From CAJQHK01 sp038142525 (GTDB lineage: Bacteria > Pseudomonadota > Alphaproteobacteria > Rickettsiales > UBA1997): 64,000 nucleotides of DNA. Where the stretch lies: assembly GCA_038142525.1 (NCBI GenBank), contig JAYQKE010000002.1:77478-141477 (forward strand), given 5' to 3'. The translations under genes were made by a program, and so were the position numbers. The notes under the pieces are model-generated. The model was not told where the DNA came from. It made no database searches and worked only from the letters and a program-made list of their open reading frames with translations. Below are positions 38,258-47,700 of the stretch, one piece after another; the stretch's first letter is position 1, and every line of letters begins with the position of its first letter.

Positions 38258-39169
38258 CTAGTAATCAAGCCAGTAATTACCTTGGTTATCGTGTTTGATT
38301 ATGATGTCCCAAGCTTTGTGATATTGACCTTTATTGTTTTTAAATACTCGATAGACGTCATATTGCTCAGAATCAGCTTCAGCCAATAGCTCATATTTAT
38401 TGATTTTGCCGCCATTCTTATCTAGAGCTTCAATGATTGCTGCTTGTTTTTTGGTAAATTTATATTCCGCGCCATCAAAATAAGCTATGCGATAACCATT
38501 AGAAAATCCTTCTTGTTTTTCTTTTACACCAATTGCTGCCTTGATGATATTCATGTCGATATGATAATTATCGCTATCATGAATCATGCAGTCTTTTAAA
38601 GAAATAACCTCGTGACCCAGAAGTTTGGAACAGCCAAAGGGTAAATATGATGAACTGGTTAAAATTACACCTTTATTGATTCCATGTCTTTTGGTGATGG
38701 CATTATAAACTTCCTCAAGAATTTTCTGGAACTGAATACGTCTGGCAAAAAATATTGGCACATCTCTTTTATTAACTTTTAGTGTACCAATTCTGAAAAA
38801 GTAATCCTTGATAATTTCCTCATGGACAGATTCAACATCTAAATCTTTTCTAATAATTGATACCAAGGAATCGATTTTAAGGCGATGCATTCTGATATGA
38901 TCATAGCTTACCTCCTGCCAAACATCATTTTTGTAAAACCCTGGCATATTATCCTTGTAAGTAACAGCATAATCGTCACCTCTATAGTCAGGGCAAGTAT
39001 TACTATTTAAAAGATCTTCCATGACTCCGAGACTGAGTAATTTTTTACTTCCTCTATTTTTAAAATATGGAAATAATCTCTGAGATATAATTGGCTCATC
39101 CTGCTCACAAATGGTGCAAATTAAGCCGAAGGTATTTTTAGGAATTTGTTTTTGTACTACTGCATTCAT
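38258..39169 (-). CDS. Unknown early phage protein with possible C-terminal winged helix
   Basis: This 303-residue protein is not one I recognise. It has paired Cys near the N-terminus (LICTICEQDEP), a central DKYFF-type region (EEIIKDYFFRIGTLKVNKRD), and a C-terminal segment FTKKQAAIIEALDKNGGKINKYELLAE that looks like a winged-helix DNA-binding domain. It is the first of two genes between the repressor and the early operon, transcribed divergently from the S24 gene. A control or anti-defence role is possible but unsupported. Confidence 0.55.
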   Translation of the reverse strand: MNAVVQKQIPKNTFGLICTICEQDEPIISQRLFPYFKNRGSKKLLSLGVMEDLLNSNTCPDYRGDDYAVTYKDNMPGFYKNDVWQEVSYDHIRMHRLKIDSLVSIIRKDLDVESVHEEIIKDYFFRIGTLKVNKRDVPIFFARRIQFQKILEEVYNAITKRHGINKGVILTSSSYLPFGCSKLLGHEVISLKDCMIHDSDNYHIDMNIIKAAIGVKEKQEGFSNGYRIAYFDGAEYKFTKKQAAIIEALDKNGGKINKYELLAEADSEQYDVYRVFKNNKGQYHKAWDIIIKHDNQGNYWLDY

Positions 39170-39194
39170 AATTTAATTGCTCCTTTATTTATTA

Positions 39195-39602
39195 TTAATA
39201 TTCCTGAATCAATTGCCATTTCTTCAGATATTTTATGGTGATTTCTTGCTCTTCCTCACTTAAATGACTCATATCCATAAATGATGGATAGCCAAGCGTG
39301 ACATATAGAATTTTGTTTGAATAAAAAGTCAGCGTAAATTTCACCTGCTGAATGCTGAACCCAAGATTGAATGGGTTACTCATATCAAACCATCTGCTAA
39401 TTATTTCACGGATCGGCTTCTTATTCTTATCATCTACATCAAAAGTTAGACTGCACTGATCATTGATTGGCTTTAGCTTAATCATCAGTAATTTTACTTC
39501 TTCTACTCCATCTTGTGGCTCAGTTGGAAAATCGAAAGGTTCAAGTAGTCTTTCTAAATTATAATATTGTAAGATACAGCTTTCCCTAGGACCATTTTTC
39601 AC
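39195..39602 (-). CDS. Unknown protein divergent to the S24 gene
   Basis: This 135-residue protein has no recognised motif. Visible features are YYNLERLLEPFDFP near the N-terminus, repeated beta strands (VEEVKLLMIKLKP-like, CSLTFDVDDKNKKP, KFTLTFYSNKILYVTLG) and an acidic C-terminus. It lies 25 bp upstream of the 38258-39169 gene in the same direction, so the two are probably one transcript starting in the divergent promoter region. Confidence 0.5.
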   Translation of the reverse strand: MKNGPRESCILQYYNLERLLEPFDFPTEPQDGVEEVKLLMIKLKPINDQCSLTFDVDDKNKKPIREIISRWFDMSNPFNLGFSIQQVKFTLTFYSNKILYVTLGYPSFMDMSHLSEEEQEITIKYLKKWQLIQEY

Positions 39603-39686
39603 TCGTTTTTAGATAAATATTGATTATTGAATTAAGTACATTATTCTAATTATGAGTAAAATATTGTGCAATTAAAATTTAAAAAA
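39603..39686 (+). promoter_or_regulatory. Divergent control region of the S24 regulator
   Basis: The 84-bp gap between divergently transcribed genes holds a candidate promoter for the plus strand: TTGATT at 39620-39625 and TATTCT at 39642-39647, with a 16-bp spacer. Such a gap beside an S24 regulator is where a lysogeny switch would be placed. No clear operator palindrome was found. Confidence 0.35.
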
Positions 39687-40218
39687 ATGATTAAAAAGAA
39701 ACGAGGTGGGGCACGAGAAGGCGCTGGAAGGCCAACCGGACAAGGACGGTACGGTGAGCCCACTCAGATCATGCGAATACCAAAAGAGTATGCTTGATAA
39801 AGTCAGTGAATTAATAGAGTCTCAAAATAAGACACTCTCTATTCCATTATATTCTATGACAGTTGAAGCGGGTAATCCTAATATTACCGATAGTGATGAT
39901 TATGAATTATATAATTTGAATCGTAATCTACTTATTAGTGATCCGGATAATTATTTCTTGGTTAAAGTTTCTGGTTATTCTATGAAGAATGCTGGGATAT
40001 TTCCAAATGATATGCTTTTGGTTAATAGAGAAAGAGAGGCTAAAGATGGCGATGTGATTGTGGCATCTATTAACGATGGTGCTGTTGTAAAAAGATTGAG
40101 TCAGAAAGATGGCATTACCAAGTTAATTTCTGAGAATGATGATTTTAATGATATTGAAGATCAAACTTTAAATCTTCATCTTTGGGGCGTAGTAACCAAA
40201 GTAATTAGGGATTGTTAA
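39687..40218 (+). pseudogene. S24-family (LexA/UmuD-like) regulator, frameshifted near its N-terminus
   Basis: It starts at 39687 with MIKKKRGGAREGAGRPTGQG, a basic Gly/Arg segment known at the N-terminus of some UmuD-like proteins. The frame changes near 39790, just after RIPKEYA. The remaining protein has the autoprotease core: VEAGNPNITDSDDYE with the cleavage area, VKVSGYSMKNAGI with the Ser nucleophile, and GAVVKRLSQ with the Lys. No helix-turn-helix is visible, so UmuD-type damage response fits better than a classic repressor. Confidence 0.72.
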
Positions 40219-40220
40219 AA

Positions 40221-40568
40221 ATGCAGAGCTACCAACTTCATATAAATTTAAAAGATAACGCTGAGATTGAGATTGGTAAATTAGGAATATTTACCTTTCC
40301 GATGGGTAATTATGTTTATACTGGATCGGCTAAGAAAAATATTGATGCTAGAATTGAAAGACATAAATCAAATTCTCCTGATAAGAAGCTTCGTTGGCAT
40401 GTTGATTATCTGCTCAACCATGAAAGCGCCAAAATTATTGAGGTGCAGAAATTTGATGAGGAAGAATGTGTTTTAAATCAAAAAGCTAGCGGTGAAATTA
40501 TTGTTGCTGGATTTGGTAGTTCTGATTGTAAAAATGGCTGTAAGTCTCATTTAAAATATTTGGGTTAA
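40221..40568 (+). CDS. GIY-YIG-type nuclease, DUF123 family
   Basis: The protein from the ATG at 40221 has GKLGIFTFPMGNYVYTGSAKKNIDARIERH, with the GNYVYTGS version of the GIY-YIG motif and an Arg-rich helix. KLRWHVDYLLNH and AGFGSSDCKNGCKSHL follow, as in DUF123. The family is proposed to be nucleases, with no settled role. It is intact, about 115 residues, and directly follows the S24 gene, with the SWIM protein 3 bp after it, so the three form a plus-strand unit. Confidence 0.78.
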   Translation: MQSYQLHINLKDNAEIEIGKLGIFTFPMGNYVYTGSAKKNIDARIERHKSNSPDKKLRWHVDYLLNHESAKIIEVQKFDEEECVLNQKASGEIIVAGFGSSDCKNGCKSHLKYLG

Positions 40569-40571
40569 ATT

Positions 40572-41020
40572 ATGAAAATAACAAAACAACAGCTAGAGAA
40601 ATTAATTGATGATGAAACTTTTATGTCTCGTGGCACAGAGTATTTTTATGAGGGGATGGTTGGCATTTCTTCAATTACAAAAGATAAGGTAGTTGCTGAC
40701 TCAATCGGCACTAGGCTTTATAAGATAAATCTATTTTTTGGTAAAAATGGAAAATTAGATGGTAATTGCTCCTGTCCTGCATTTCAAGATTATGGGCCTT
40801 GTAAACATATGGCTGCTACTGGCCTTGCTGTTATCGCTAAAAATGAAGGTGAGGATTATGAGCCGAATGAAGAGTTTGCTTGTCGTAAGGAAGAAATTTT
40901 TTAGAGCTCAGGAAATCACTTAATAAGAAAAGTAAGGAACAGCTCATAGACATCATTTTGCAAATGGCCGATGAAGATCCTGAGCTATATTATATTTTAG
41001 ATGGAGAATATGATGATTAG
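40572..41020 (+). pseudogene. SWIM zinc-finger protein, one homopolymer frameshift
   Basis: The N-terminal part has RGTEYFYEGMV and the SWIM motif GNCSCPAFQDYGPCKHMAA (CxCxnCxH). At a run of Ts near 40900 one T is missing relative to an open frame. The continuation reads LRKSLNKKSKEQLIDIILQM and ends DGEYDD at 41020. The complete product would be about 149 residues. SWIM domains bind nucleic acid or protein. The break in a T run looks like a typical sequencing indel. Confidence 0.72.
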
Positions 41021-41340
41021 GATTTTTCTCTAATTGCAGTAAGCCCTGATTCATCACCATCGTCAAAAGAAATTGTGCCAGTCATTTTATCGCCATTAAT
41101 TTCTAACTCGAACTCACCACTTGCTTCATCGCATTCACTATTTCCTTCCCAGTCGAAATCAACATATTTGCCGTCTTTGCTGTAGCTATATTGGCCACCA
41201 CCTTCAACAACTCCAAATTGGAATTCGGCGTAACCATCTTTTCCAATCTCAATAAATCCCGGAACAACCATATCAATATAATCCTTATCCCATTGCTCCA
41301 TCTCTGTAATTCTGTATCTGCCAATAAAATTCTGCTTCAT
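41017..41340 (-). CDS. Conserved mobile-element protein of unknown function
   Basis: From ATG at 41340 the protein reads MKQNFIGRYRITEMEQWDKD. It has a beta-rich body with YAEFQFGVVEGGGQYSYS, VDFDWEGNSECDEASGEFEL and FDDGDESGLTAI. This pattern is common in short proteins on mobile elements with no assigned role. It is on the opposite strand from its neighbours and overlaps the end of the SWIM gene by 4 bp tail to tail. Confidence 0.65.
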   Translation of the reverse strand: MKQNFIGRYRITEMEQWDKDYIDMVVPGFIEIGKDGYAEFQFGVVEGGGQYSYSKDGKYVDFDWEGNSECDEASGEFELEINGDKMTGTISFDDGDESGLTAIREKS

Positions 41341-41462
41341 AATCAATTATTTTTATCAATTAGTAAACTTAAGTAAAACTAAGCGATCAAGTGTCATTGT
41401 GCTTTGCTTATTCTTCATGCAGTATTTTAAGAATAATTTTGAAGAATAAAACGCTTATCCAA

Positions 41463-41660
41463 ATGAAATTACAAAATAATTCAGAAATTAACAAGAAAAC
41501 ATCGCATGAAAGGCTATCAGAAATTGGTCATATTTTAGCAAAAAGTATTATTCGCCTAAAATCTCGAGAAGGCGCAAGAAATGGTCAGAATCAACTTGAT
41601 TCTAATCTTTACCCAAGCGTTCATGGTGTCAGTGATAACCTGAACTCAAGAGCAATATGA
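41463..41660 (+). CDS. Small basic protein upstream of DUF2924
   Basis: This 65-residue protein starts MKLQNNSEINKKTSHERLSE and has the helix GHILAKSIIRLKSREGARNG. It ends with the ATGA overlap into the DUF2924 gene, so translation is probably coupled. Similar short proteins precede DUF2924 and serine recombinases in alphaproteobacterial prophages. Function unknown. Confidence 0.6.
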   Translation: MKLQNNSEINKKTSHERLSEIGHILAKSIIRLKSREGARNGQNQLDSNLYPSVHGVSDNLNSRAI

Positions 41661-42076
41661 GCAAAAGCATAACTCGTCAAATTATTGATTTACAAAATAA
41701 ATCCTCAGTAGAAATGAGGAGTATTTATCGATCTCTTTTTGATGGGCCACTTCCTTATAATGCTAGCCATTTGAATCTAAAAACCAAAATTGCTTATAGG
41801 TTACAAGAACTTCATATTGGCGGACTAAATCCAACCATCAAAAAGACCTTGGAAAATTTAGGAAATAATAAAAAAGCCAAAAGATATTCCAACTTAATGG
41901 CTGGAACTAAAATTCAGAGAATTTGGAATGACGTTATGTATGAGGTTGAGATTCTTGAGGATGGATTTGAATTTAATGGTCAGAAATTTAAGAGCCTTTC
42001 ATCAGTGGCAAATAAAATAACCGGCACAAGATGGAATGGGCCGAAGTTTTTTAAATTAAAGGAGGAGCTACTTTGA
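41657..42076 (+). CDS. DUF2924 family protein
   Basis: This 139-residue protein contains LKTKIAYRLQELHIGGLNP, GTKIQRIWNDVMYEVEIL and a C-terminal SLSSVANKITGTRWNGPKFF. These are the conserved blocks of DUF2924, almost always encoded just upstream of a large serine recombinase in alphaproteobacterial prophages. The last block resembles an intervening-domain DNA-binding fold. It probably assists integration or excision. It ends inside the Shine-Dalgarno-to-start interval of the recombinase gene. Confidence 0.85.
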   Translation: MSKSITRQIIDLQNKSSVEMRSIYRSLFDGPLPYNASHLNLKTKIAYRLQELHIGGLNPTIKKTLENLGNNKKAKRYSNLMAGTKIQRIWNDVMYEVEILEDGFEFNGQKFKSLSSVANKITGTRWNGPKFFKLKEELL

Positions 42077-43407
42077 TAGAAGATAATTTAATGCCAAATA
42101 AAAAAGTAAGATGTGCAATCTATACCAGAAAATCTCACGAAGAAGGTCTTGAGCAAGAATTTAATTCACTTGATGCTCAAAGAGTCGCATGAGAGAAAAT
42201 TACATAGCTTCACAAACTGGTCAGGGCTGGGTTGCTAATCCTGATTATTACGATGATGGCGGATATTCTGGAGGAACTCTTGAACGTCCAGCTTTAAAAA
42301 GATTATTAGCGGATATTAAAGAAGGTAAAGTTGATTGTATCGTGGTTTACAAGATTGATCGATTAACCAGATCACTTCTTGATTTTAGCCAAATCGTGCA
42401 AATATTTGATTCCCATAATGTTGGCTTTGTGTCAGTTACCCAGAGTTTTAATACTAATAGCTCAATGGGTAAATTGATGCTTAACGTCCTACTGTCATTT
42501 GCTCAATATGAAAGAGAATTAACTGGCGAGCGAATAAGGGATAAATTTGAAAGCTCAAAAAAGAAAGGGATTTGGATGGGTGGAGTTGTGCCTTTGGGAT
42601 ATGATGTTGATGATCGCAAACTAATTGTTAATGACAAAGAGGCAACAGCTATAAAGTTAATTTATGATCATTTTTTAAAGAATAGTTCAGTTACGCATGC
42701 AGTTAGAGATATGAATAAACTTGGCTTTACCACCAAAAGCTGGATATCTGCTAAAGGGGTGATTTATAGTGGCAAGAAATTTAGCAAGAATACTATTGAA
42801 AGGATCTTAAAGAATCCACTTTATATCGGCAAAACAGTTCACAAAGGCAAGGTTTACGATGGCCAGCATGAATCAATTATTAGCGATGAAGATTATCAAA
42901 AAGTTCAGGATATTTTTAAAGTAAGTAGCAAAGAAAAAATCATATTGCCAAATTCAAGAATCAACTCACCGCCATTATTAAAGGGGTTAATTTATTGTGG
43001 CAGTTGCAAAGAGAAAAATGATGCCAACTTACACTAATAAGAAAGGTAAGAAATATCGATATTACATCTGCAATAGGAAGCTCAAGAATCTTGATGAATC
43101 TTGTAAGGTTGGATCAATATCAGCAAATGAAACTGAGAAATTAGTAACCAGCCAAATATTAACTTTGCTTCGAAAGCCAGAAGTTGTTATTCACACAATA
43201 AGTGTCGCCAATGGCTCAGTATCAGAAACTGAGATAGTTAATTATTTCAAAAATGTTGAAAAATTATGGGACGAGCTATTTCCAGTTGAGCAAGTGAGGA
43301 TTATTAATCTTTTGATCAAGCAAGTTATTGTGACACAAAATGGTGTTGATTTGAGGATTTTTAAAGATGGCCTTAACTCGCTGGCCAGTGAAATTACTGT
43401 TAATTAA
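42073..43407 (+). pseudogene. Large serine recombinase (phage integrase), two frameshifts
   Basis: The likely start is TTG at 42073, 8 bp after a GGAGG motif; ATG at 42091 is the alternative. RCAIYTRKSHEEGL carries the catalytic Ser. After a frame change near 42185 come GGYSGGTLERPALKRLL, VYKIDRLTRSLLDF and QYERELTGERIRDK of the resolvase domain. A recombinase domain (SVTHAVRDMNKLGFTTK) and the zinc-ribbon start LKGLIYCGSCKEK follow; a second frame change near 43010 leads to YYICNRKLKNLD. It would integrate the phage site-specifically. WO-type phages use this enzyme class. Confidence 0.88.
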
Positions 43408-43420
43408 AAAAGGAGCGAAA

Positions 43421-43846
43421 ATGGAAAACCAAAATATTAAAATTACTGAAATTGATTCTGAAACTATCAGCATTTTTATTCCTATAAATATCAGGAAAAG
43501 GAGTGGTTATACAACGATGATTCTACCTAATGGAGATCAGAGATGTAATAGGATGATGACCAATCCCAAGAACTACAATGAGAAGCTAATTGACGCTTTT
43601 GTTAAAGCTCACAAATGGCAGAAGATGCTAAAAGAAGGTGAAATTGGTAGCTTAAGTGAAGTCGCAAAAATTGAAAAGACTGACGATTCTTATGTTAGGA
43701 AAGTTTTTAAGCTCAATTATGTTGCACCATTTATTGTTGAGGCGGTTTTGAAAGGCGAACAGCCTGATAGCCTTAAATTAAAAGACTTTACTCACAAAAA
43801 CATTCCCGATCTATGGGAAGAACAAAAAGAGGTTTTTGGATTTTAA
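43421..43846 (+). CDS. Conserved recombinase-associated protein with HTH-like region
   Basis: From ATG at 43421 (behind AAGGAG) the protein shows IFIPINIRKRSGYTTMILP and AFVKAHKWQKMLKEGEIGSL. SEVAKIEKTDDSYVRKVFKLNYVAPFI is a helix-turn-helix-like segment, and EAVLKGEQPDSLKLKDF ends the core. It is a common small partner immediately downstream of large serine recombinases in alphaproteobacterial prophages and resembles ParB/KorB-type HTH regions. It may regulate or assist excision. It is intact, 141 residues. Confidence 0.75.
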   Translation: MENQNIKITEIDSETISIFIPINIRKRSGYTTMILPNGDQRCNRMMTNPKNYNEKLIDAFVKAHKWQKMLKEGEIGSLSEVAKIEKTDDSYVRKVFKLNYVAPFIVEAVLKGEQPDSLKLKDFTHKNIPDLWEEQKEVFGF

Positions 43847-43901
43847 TTTTTATTATTTTTAAGAGAGCTATAGTCTTGGCCAGAATTGGCAAAAAGAGAG
43901 G

Positions 43902-44111
43902 TTACTTATCCTGCTTTACATCTATAATCCAAATCACCATAAATGACGCTGTCGTCATAACCATCATCATGGAAGAGAATATGATTATCATATCTCTTAA
44001 TCTTCTGCCATCTATGCACATCCCATTTATTAGTAATAAAAAGAATATGGTCAAAAAACCAAAAATAAAAGCAGAAGAATTAATTTGATTTTTGAACAAT
44101 TTACACTTCAT
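43902..44111 (-). CDS. Possible small membrane protein
   Basis: This 69-residue reading frame encodes two hydrophobic segments (FIFGFLTIFFLLLINGM and IIIFSSMMMVMTTASFMVIWI) joined by a short basic loop, IDGRRLRD. There is no clear ribosome binding site. The two-span topology looks like a real membrane protein, possibly a holin-like or toxin-like peptide, but the AT-rich sequence makes chance hydrophobic frames common. Confidence 0.35.
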   Translation of the reverse strand: MKCKLFKNQINSSAFIFGFLTIFFLLLINGMCIDGRRLRDMIIIFSSMMMVMTTASFMVIWIIDVKQDK

Positions 44112-44140
44112 AATTGATAAGAAATACCATTAATAAAATA

Positions 44141-44224
44141 GCTATAAAGCCTTTATATACATGGCTTTAAGCTACTTACAGTATCGCTCTTAACGAGTGC
44201 GAAGTCAACTGAAACAAGGGTAAA
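44141..44224. repeat. Diverged direct repeat, copy A
   Basis: Starting GCTATAAAGCCT, this stretch matches 44548-44632 over about 85 bp, including TCGCTCTT and GAAGTCAACT near the end. A potential hairpin (AAAGCC with GGCTTT) lies at its start. No gene covers it. Confidence 0.5.
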
Positions 44225-44315
44225 TCTGAGGTTAATATGAGATTATTTTGATGTTTCTTGGTAATTTGAGAGAGATCTCTTCTGAGGGCCAGAATTGGCA
44301 GGAAAAAGGCGATTT

Positions 44316-44515
44316 TTACTTATTTTGTGATCTTTTTAAATATTCATCTCTTATTTGAGAAATTTGAAATTTAATATTTTCACAATGTGAGAATATGATA
44401 TGTAAAACCTCATAATCCGCTTCCATTAACTCCTTGGAAAATTCGGTTAAATCCAAAGAAAGTTTTGAGCTGAAGTTTTGACGATATGATATTCCGTCCT
44501 ATTATTTTTAGACAT
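44316..44515 (-). pseudogene. Small helical protein between the direct repeats, frameshifted
   Basis: A start at 44515 (MSKNNRTEYHIVKT) and a downstream frame (LSLDLTEFSKELMEADYEVL, then ENIKFQISQIRDEYLKRS, stop at 44316) together would encode about 66 residues if one base were added near 44465. The second part is a clean amphipathic helix pair. The gene lies between the two direct repeats. It is unrecognised, and the reading depends on one assumed indel. Confidence 0.35.
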
Positions 44516-44547
44516 AAAAATCCTATAAATTAATAAACTACAAAAGT

Positions 44548-44632
44548 GCTATAAAGCCTGTATAGATATAGCTTTAAGCTATATCTATTGTCGCTCTTTG
44601 AGGGGTTGAAGTCAACTAGAAGAAGGGATAAT
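44548..44632. repeat. Diverged direct repeat, copy B
   Basis: This second copy of the 44141-44224 repeat shares GCTATAAAGCCT, GCTTTAAGCTA, TCGCTCTT and GAAGTCAACT. It lies about 80 bp upstream of the STAND NTPase gene, so it may carry that gene's promoter or leader. A short hairpin (AAAGC with GCTTT) is again present. Confidence 0.5.
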
Positions 44633-44713
44633 TATAGTATATTATTTTGGTCAATGTTATTCTCTACGGATGTAAGAATTATCAATAATCGTAGTCAACA
44701 GAGCAATATTTTA

Positions 44714-47700
44714 ATGAATATCAATCTTAAGGAAATAAATTGTAAGCACTTAAATTCAAAAGATGAGGCCTTTGAAGAATTGTGTTGTCAATTATTTGAG
44801 TTGCATGGCTTAGAAAAAGATTGGAACAGTACTGCTAAATTTATAAGAAAGGGTCACGGTGCAGATGGCGGAATAGAATCTTATTGGGCATTTGATCAAG
44901 GTCTTGAGTATGGGATGCAGGCAAAATTTCCTGACATATCAAGTAAATTACCTAATTTATGGACCCAAATTGATAAATCTGTACAAACTGCATTAAAAAA
45001 AACATCCCAATCTTAAGAGGTACTATATTTACACTCCCTTTAATAGGACTGATCTAAAGCAAAACAACAAAACATCTCAGATGGACAGCTGGGATAGTTA
45101 TGAGAAAAAATGGAAAAAAATTAAAGATATTGAGTTTATCTGGCATGGTGATTATGAGATAGTAAGTCAATTAATGAATCAAGAACTCCACAACAAAGGT
45201 ATTATTAAGTACTGGTTCAACAAAGATGCCTTAACAAAGGAATGGTTTAAAATTCATTTACAACAAACAATCAAAAAAGCCGAACCCAGGTACTCAAGAA
45301 ATCTAAATATAGAAACTGGTACCAAAAATTATCTTCTTGGAATAGTTAAGGATGATGCGGCATTACGTCAAAATAAAAATCTACTGGATGATTTAGAATC
45401 TAATTATAAAAATATAAAAATATCTTTAAATTTGAAAAAAATACCTAAAGAGTGGCAATTGATAGAAAAGATAGATTGTAAAGTTAGTGAAATAAAAAAT
45501 TATCTAAATGATGAATTGTATATTAATAATAAAAATGATTTATCAAAATCAATTCAGGAAGCCATCTACAGTATTTCTTATGATGAAAAGTACAAAAATA
45601 TAATAAAAAAACCAGACAAATATAGAGATACTAATAGCTATAATAATTCTATTAGAAGTTTTCAGAACAATCTTTACAAGCTTGATCGGTTTATTGAGGA
45701 AACAAATAGCAAAACATATCTTTTGCTCGGAAAGGCAGGAGAAGGTAAAACACACCTATTGTGCGACGTTTTAACTGATTCATTAAAGGATAATTATGTT
45801 TGTTTGTTAGTGTTGGGAAATTATTTAAAAAATCAATCCTTAGAAAAAGGCATAATAGATAATCTTGAAATATTTTCTGATATAACTGAGTTTTTAGGAT
45901 CTCTGAATAGTTATGCGAAATCGAAAAAACAAATAGCATTATTAGTTATTGACGGAATTAACGAGTGGGAAGAATGCAAAAAAGATCAAATTTTACCAGA
46001 AATTGAATTATTAAGGAGCAAAGTAGATAAATATGAAAATATAAAATTATTAATAAGTTGTAGATCGGAATATAAAGACGACATTTTTAAAAGAAGTACG
46101 CAAGATTACCATATCTTCTGGCATGAAGGTTTTTTAGATGATTCCATAAATGCCTTATATAGTTTTTGCAAACATTATAAGATTAAAGTTCCTTCTACCC
46201 CACTATTATCACCAGAATTATCGAACCCACTTATTCTAAAAACTATTTGTGAAGCATTTGAAGGAGGAGAATTTCCAAAAGGAATGCAGGGGTTGCAAAA
46301 AATTTTTAACTCTTACATAGAGCATTTAAATAGAAAAATTTCAAACCAATTAGACCTAGATCCTGATGATGAAAAAGTTCAAAAGATTATTGAGAAAATT
46401 ACAAATTTAATTTATAAAAATGATGGCAAGATTAATATATCTAAGGATAAAATAAAATCAGAAATAAAGTCTTTAGAGACTGGTAGTAAATGGTCTAAGA
46501 GTATTCTGCTTAACCTAGAAAAAGAGGGGTTTTTAGTTTTAACAAAAGATTATTGCTATCCGTCCTATGATAAATATAGAGACTACCTTGTGTCTAATTG
46601 CATCTTAAATGATACAAAAATACTTCAATCGAACCACCTGAAAACAGCTTTAGTAAAAAAGATAGACTCGCTTCAAAGTAAAGTATCATATAATGGAATA
46701 ATAAATTGTCTTGCAGTTGCAATTCCAGAGAAATTTGATTTTGATCTTATTGACTTATATAGAGGTAAAAAATTATCCAATGATTTTATAGCCGGAATAA
46801 TTAATTCATTTTATAGATCTATAGCGCAAAGATCTCAATGCAGTATTTCAGAAAATACTATAAAAGATTTTGAATATCTAAAAACAATTGTAGGCGGAGA
46901 ATTTGAAGATGAATACTGGAAATCTTTAATAAACTGTTCACCAGTAGAAGGTCACCCACTCAACGCAGAATATTTACACAATATTCTGATAAAATTAACT
47001 ATGCCAGATAGAGATGCAAGCTGGACACGCTTTATATCAGTAAGTTATGACGATGATCATGGTGATTCGGAAAGTTACTTCAATTTAAAATCCCTTATTA
47101 ATCCTTTTTCCAACGTAGATAACAATACATTATCTGATGAAACAATAGAACTAATTTCTACACTACTAATATGGATTACATCTTCTACAAATAGATTCTT
47201 AAGACAAGAAGCGGTGATAGCGAGCAGCTGGTAAATTTACTAAAAAACAAAGAATCTATAAGTTGTAACTTGTTAAAAAAATTTATTAATATAGAAGATA
47301 GCTACATAAAGGAAGGAATATACTCAATCACTTATGGAGTCGTATTATTCTCACACAACAAAACTGGCATCAAAGAAATTACAGAAATAGTTTTTAAAAA
47401 TATATTCGATCAAGAAATAGTATTTCCAAATATTTTAGTTAGAGATTGTGCATATGGAATTATGCAAACAGCAAAGCATTTAGGGGTGGATATATCTGCT
47501 TATGAAGACATCATAGAGCCGCCATACAACTATCCTGTAATAAAAAAAATATCCCAGTAAACAGTACATAGAAAAAAATATTCAAGATCAGGGGATTCGG
47601 AACTTTCTATTGCTAGCTGTCAAATACTTCATTCTGTTAAATCAAGTGATTTTAATTGGTATACGATGAAGGATATACAAAACTGGCATAACCATCCATT

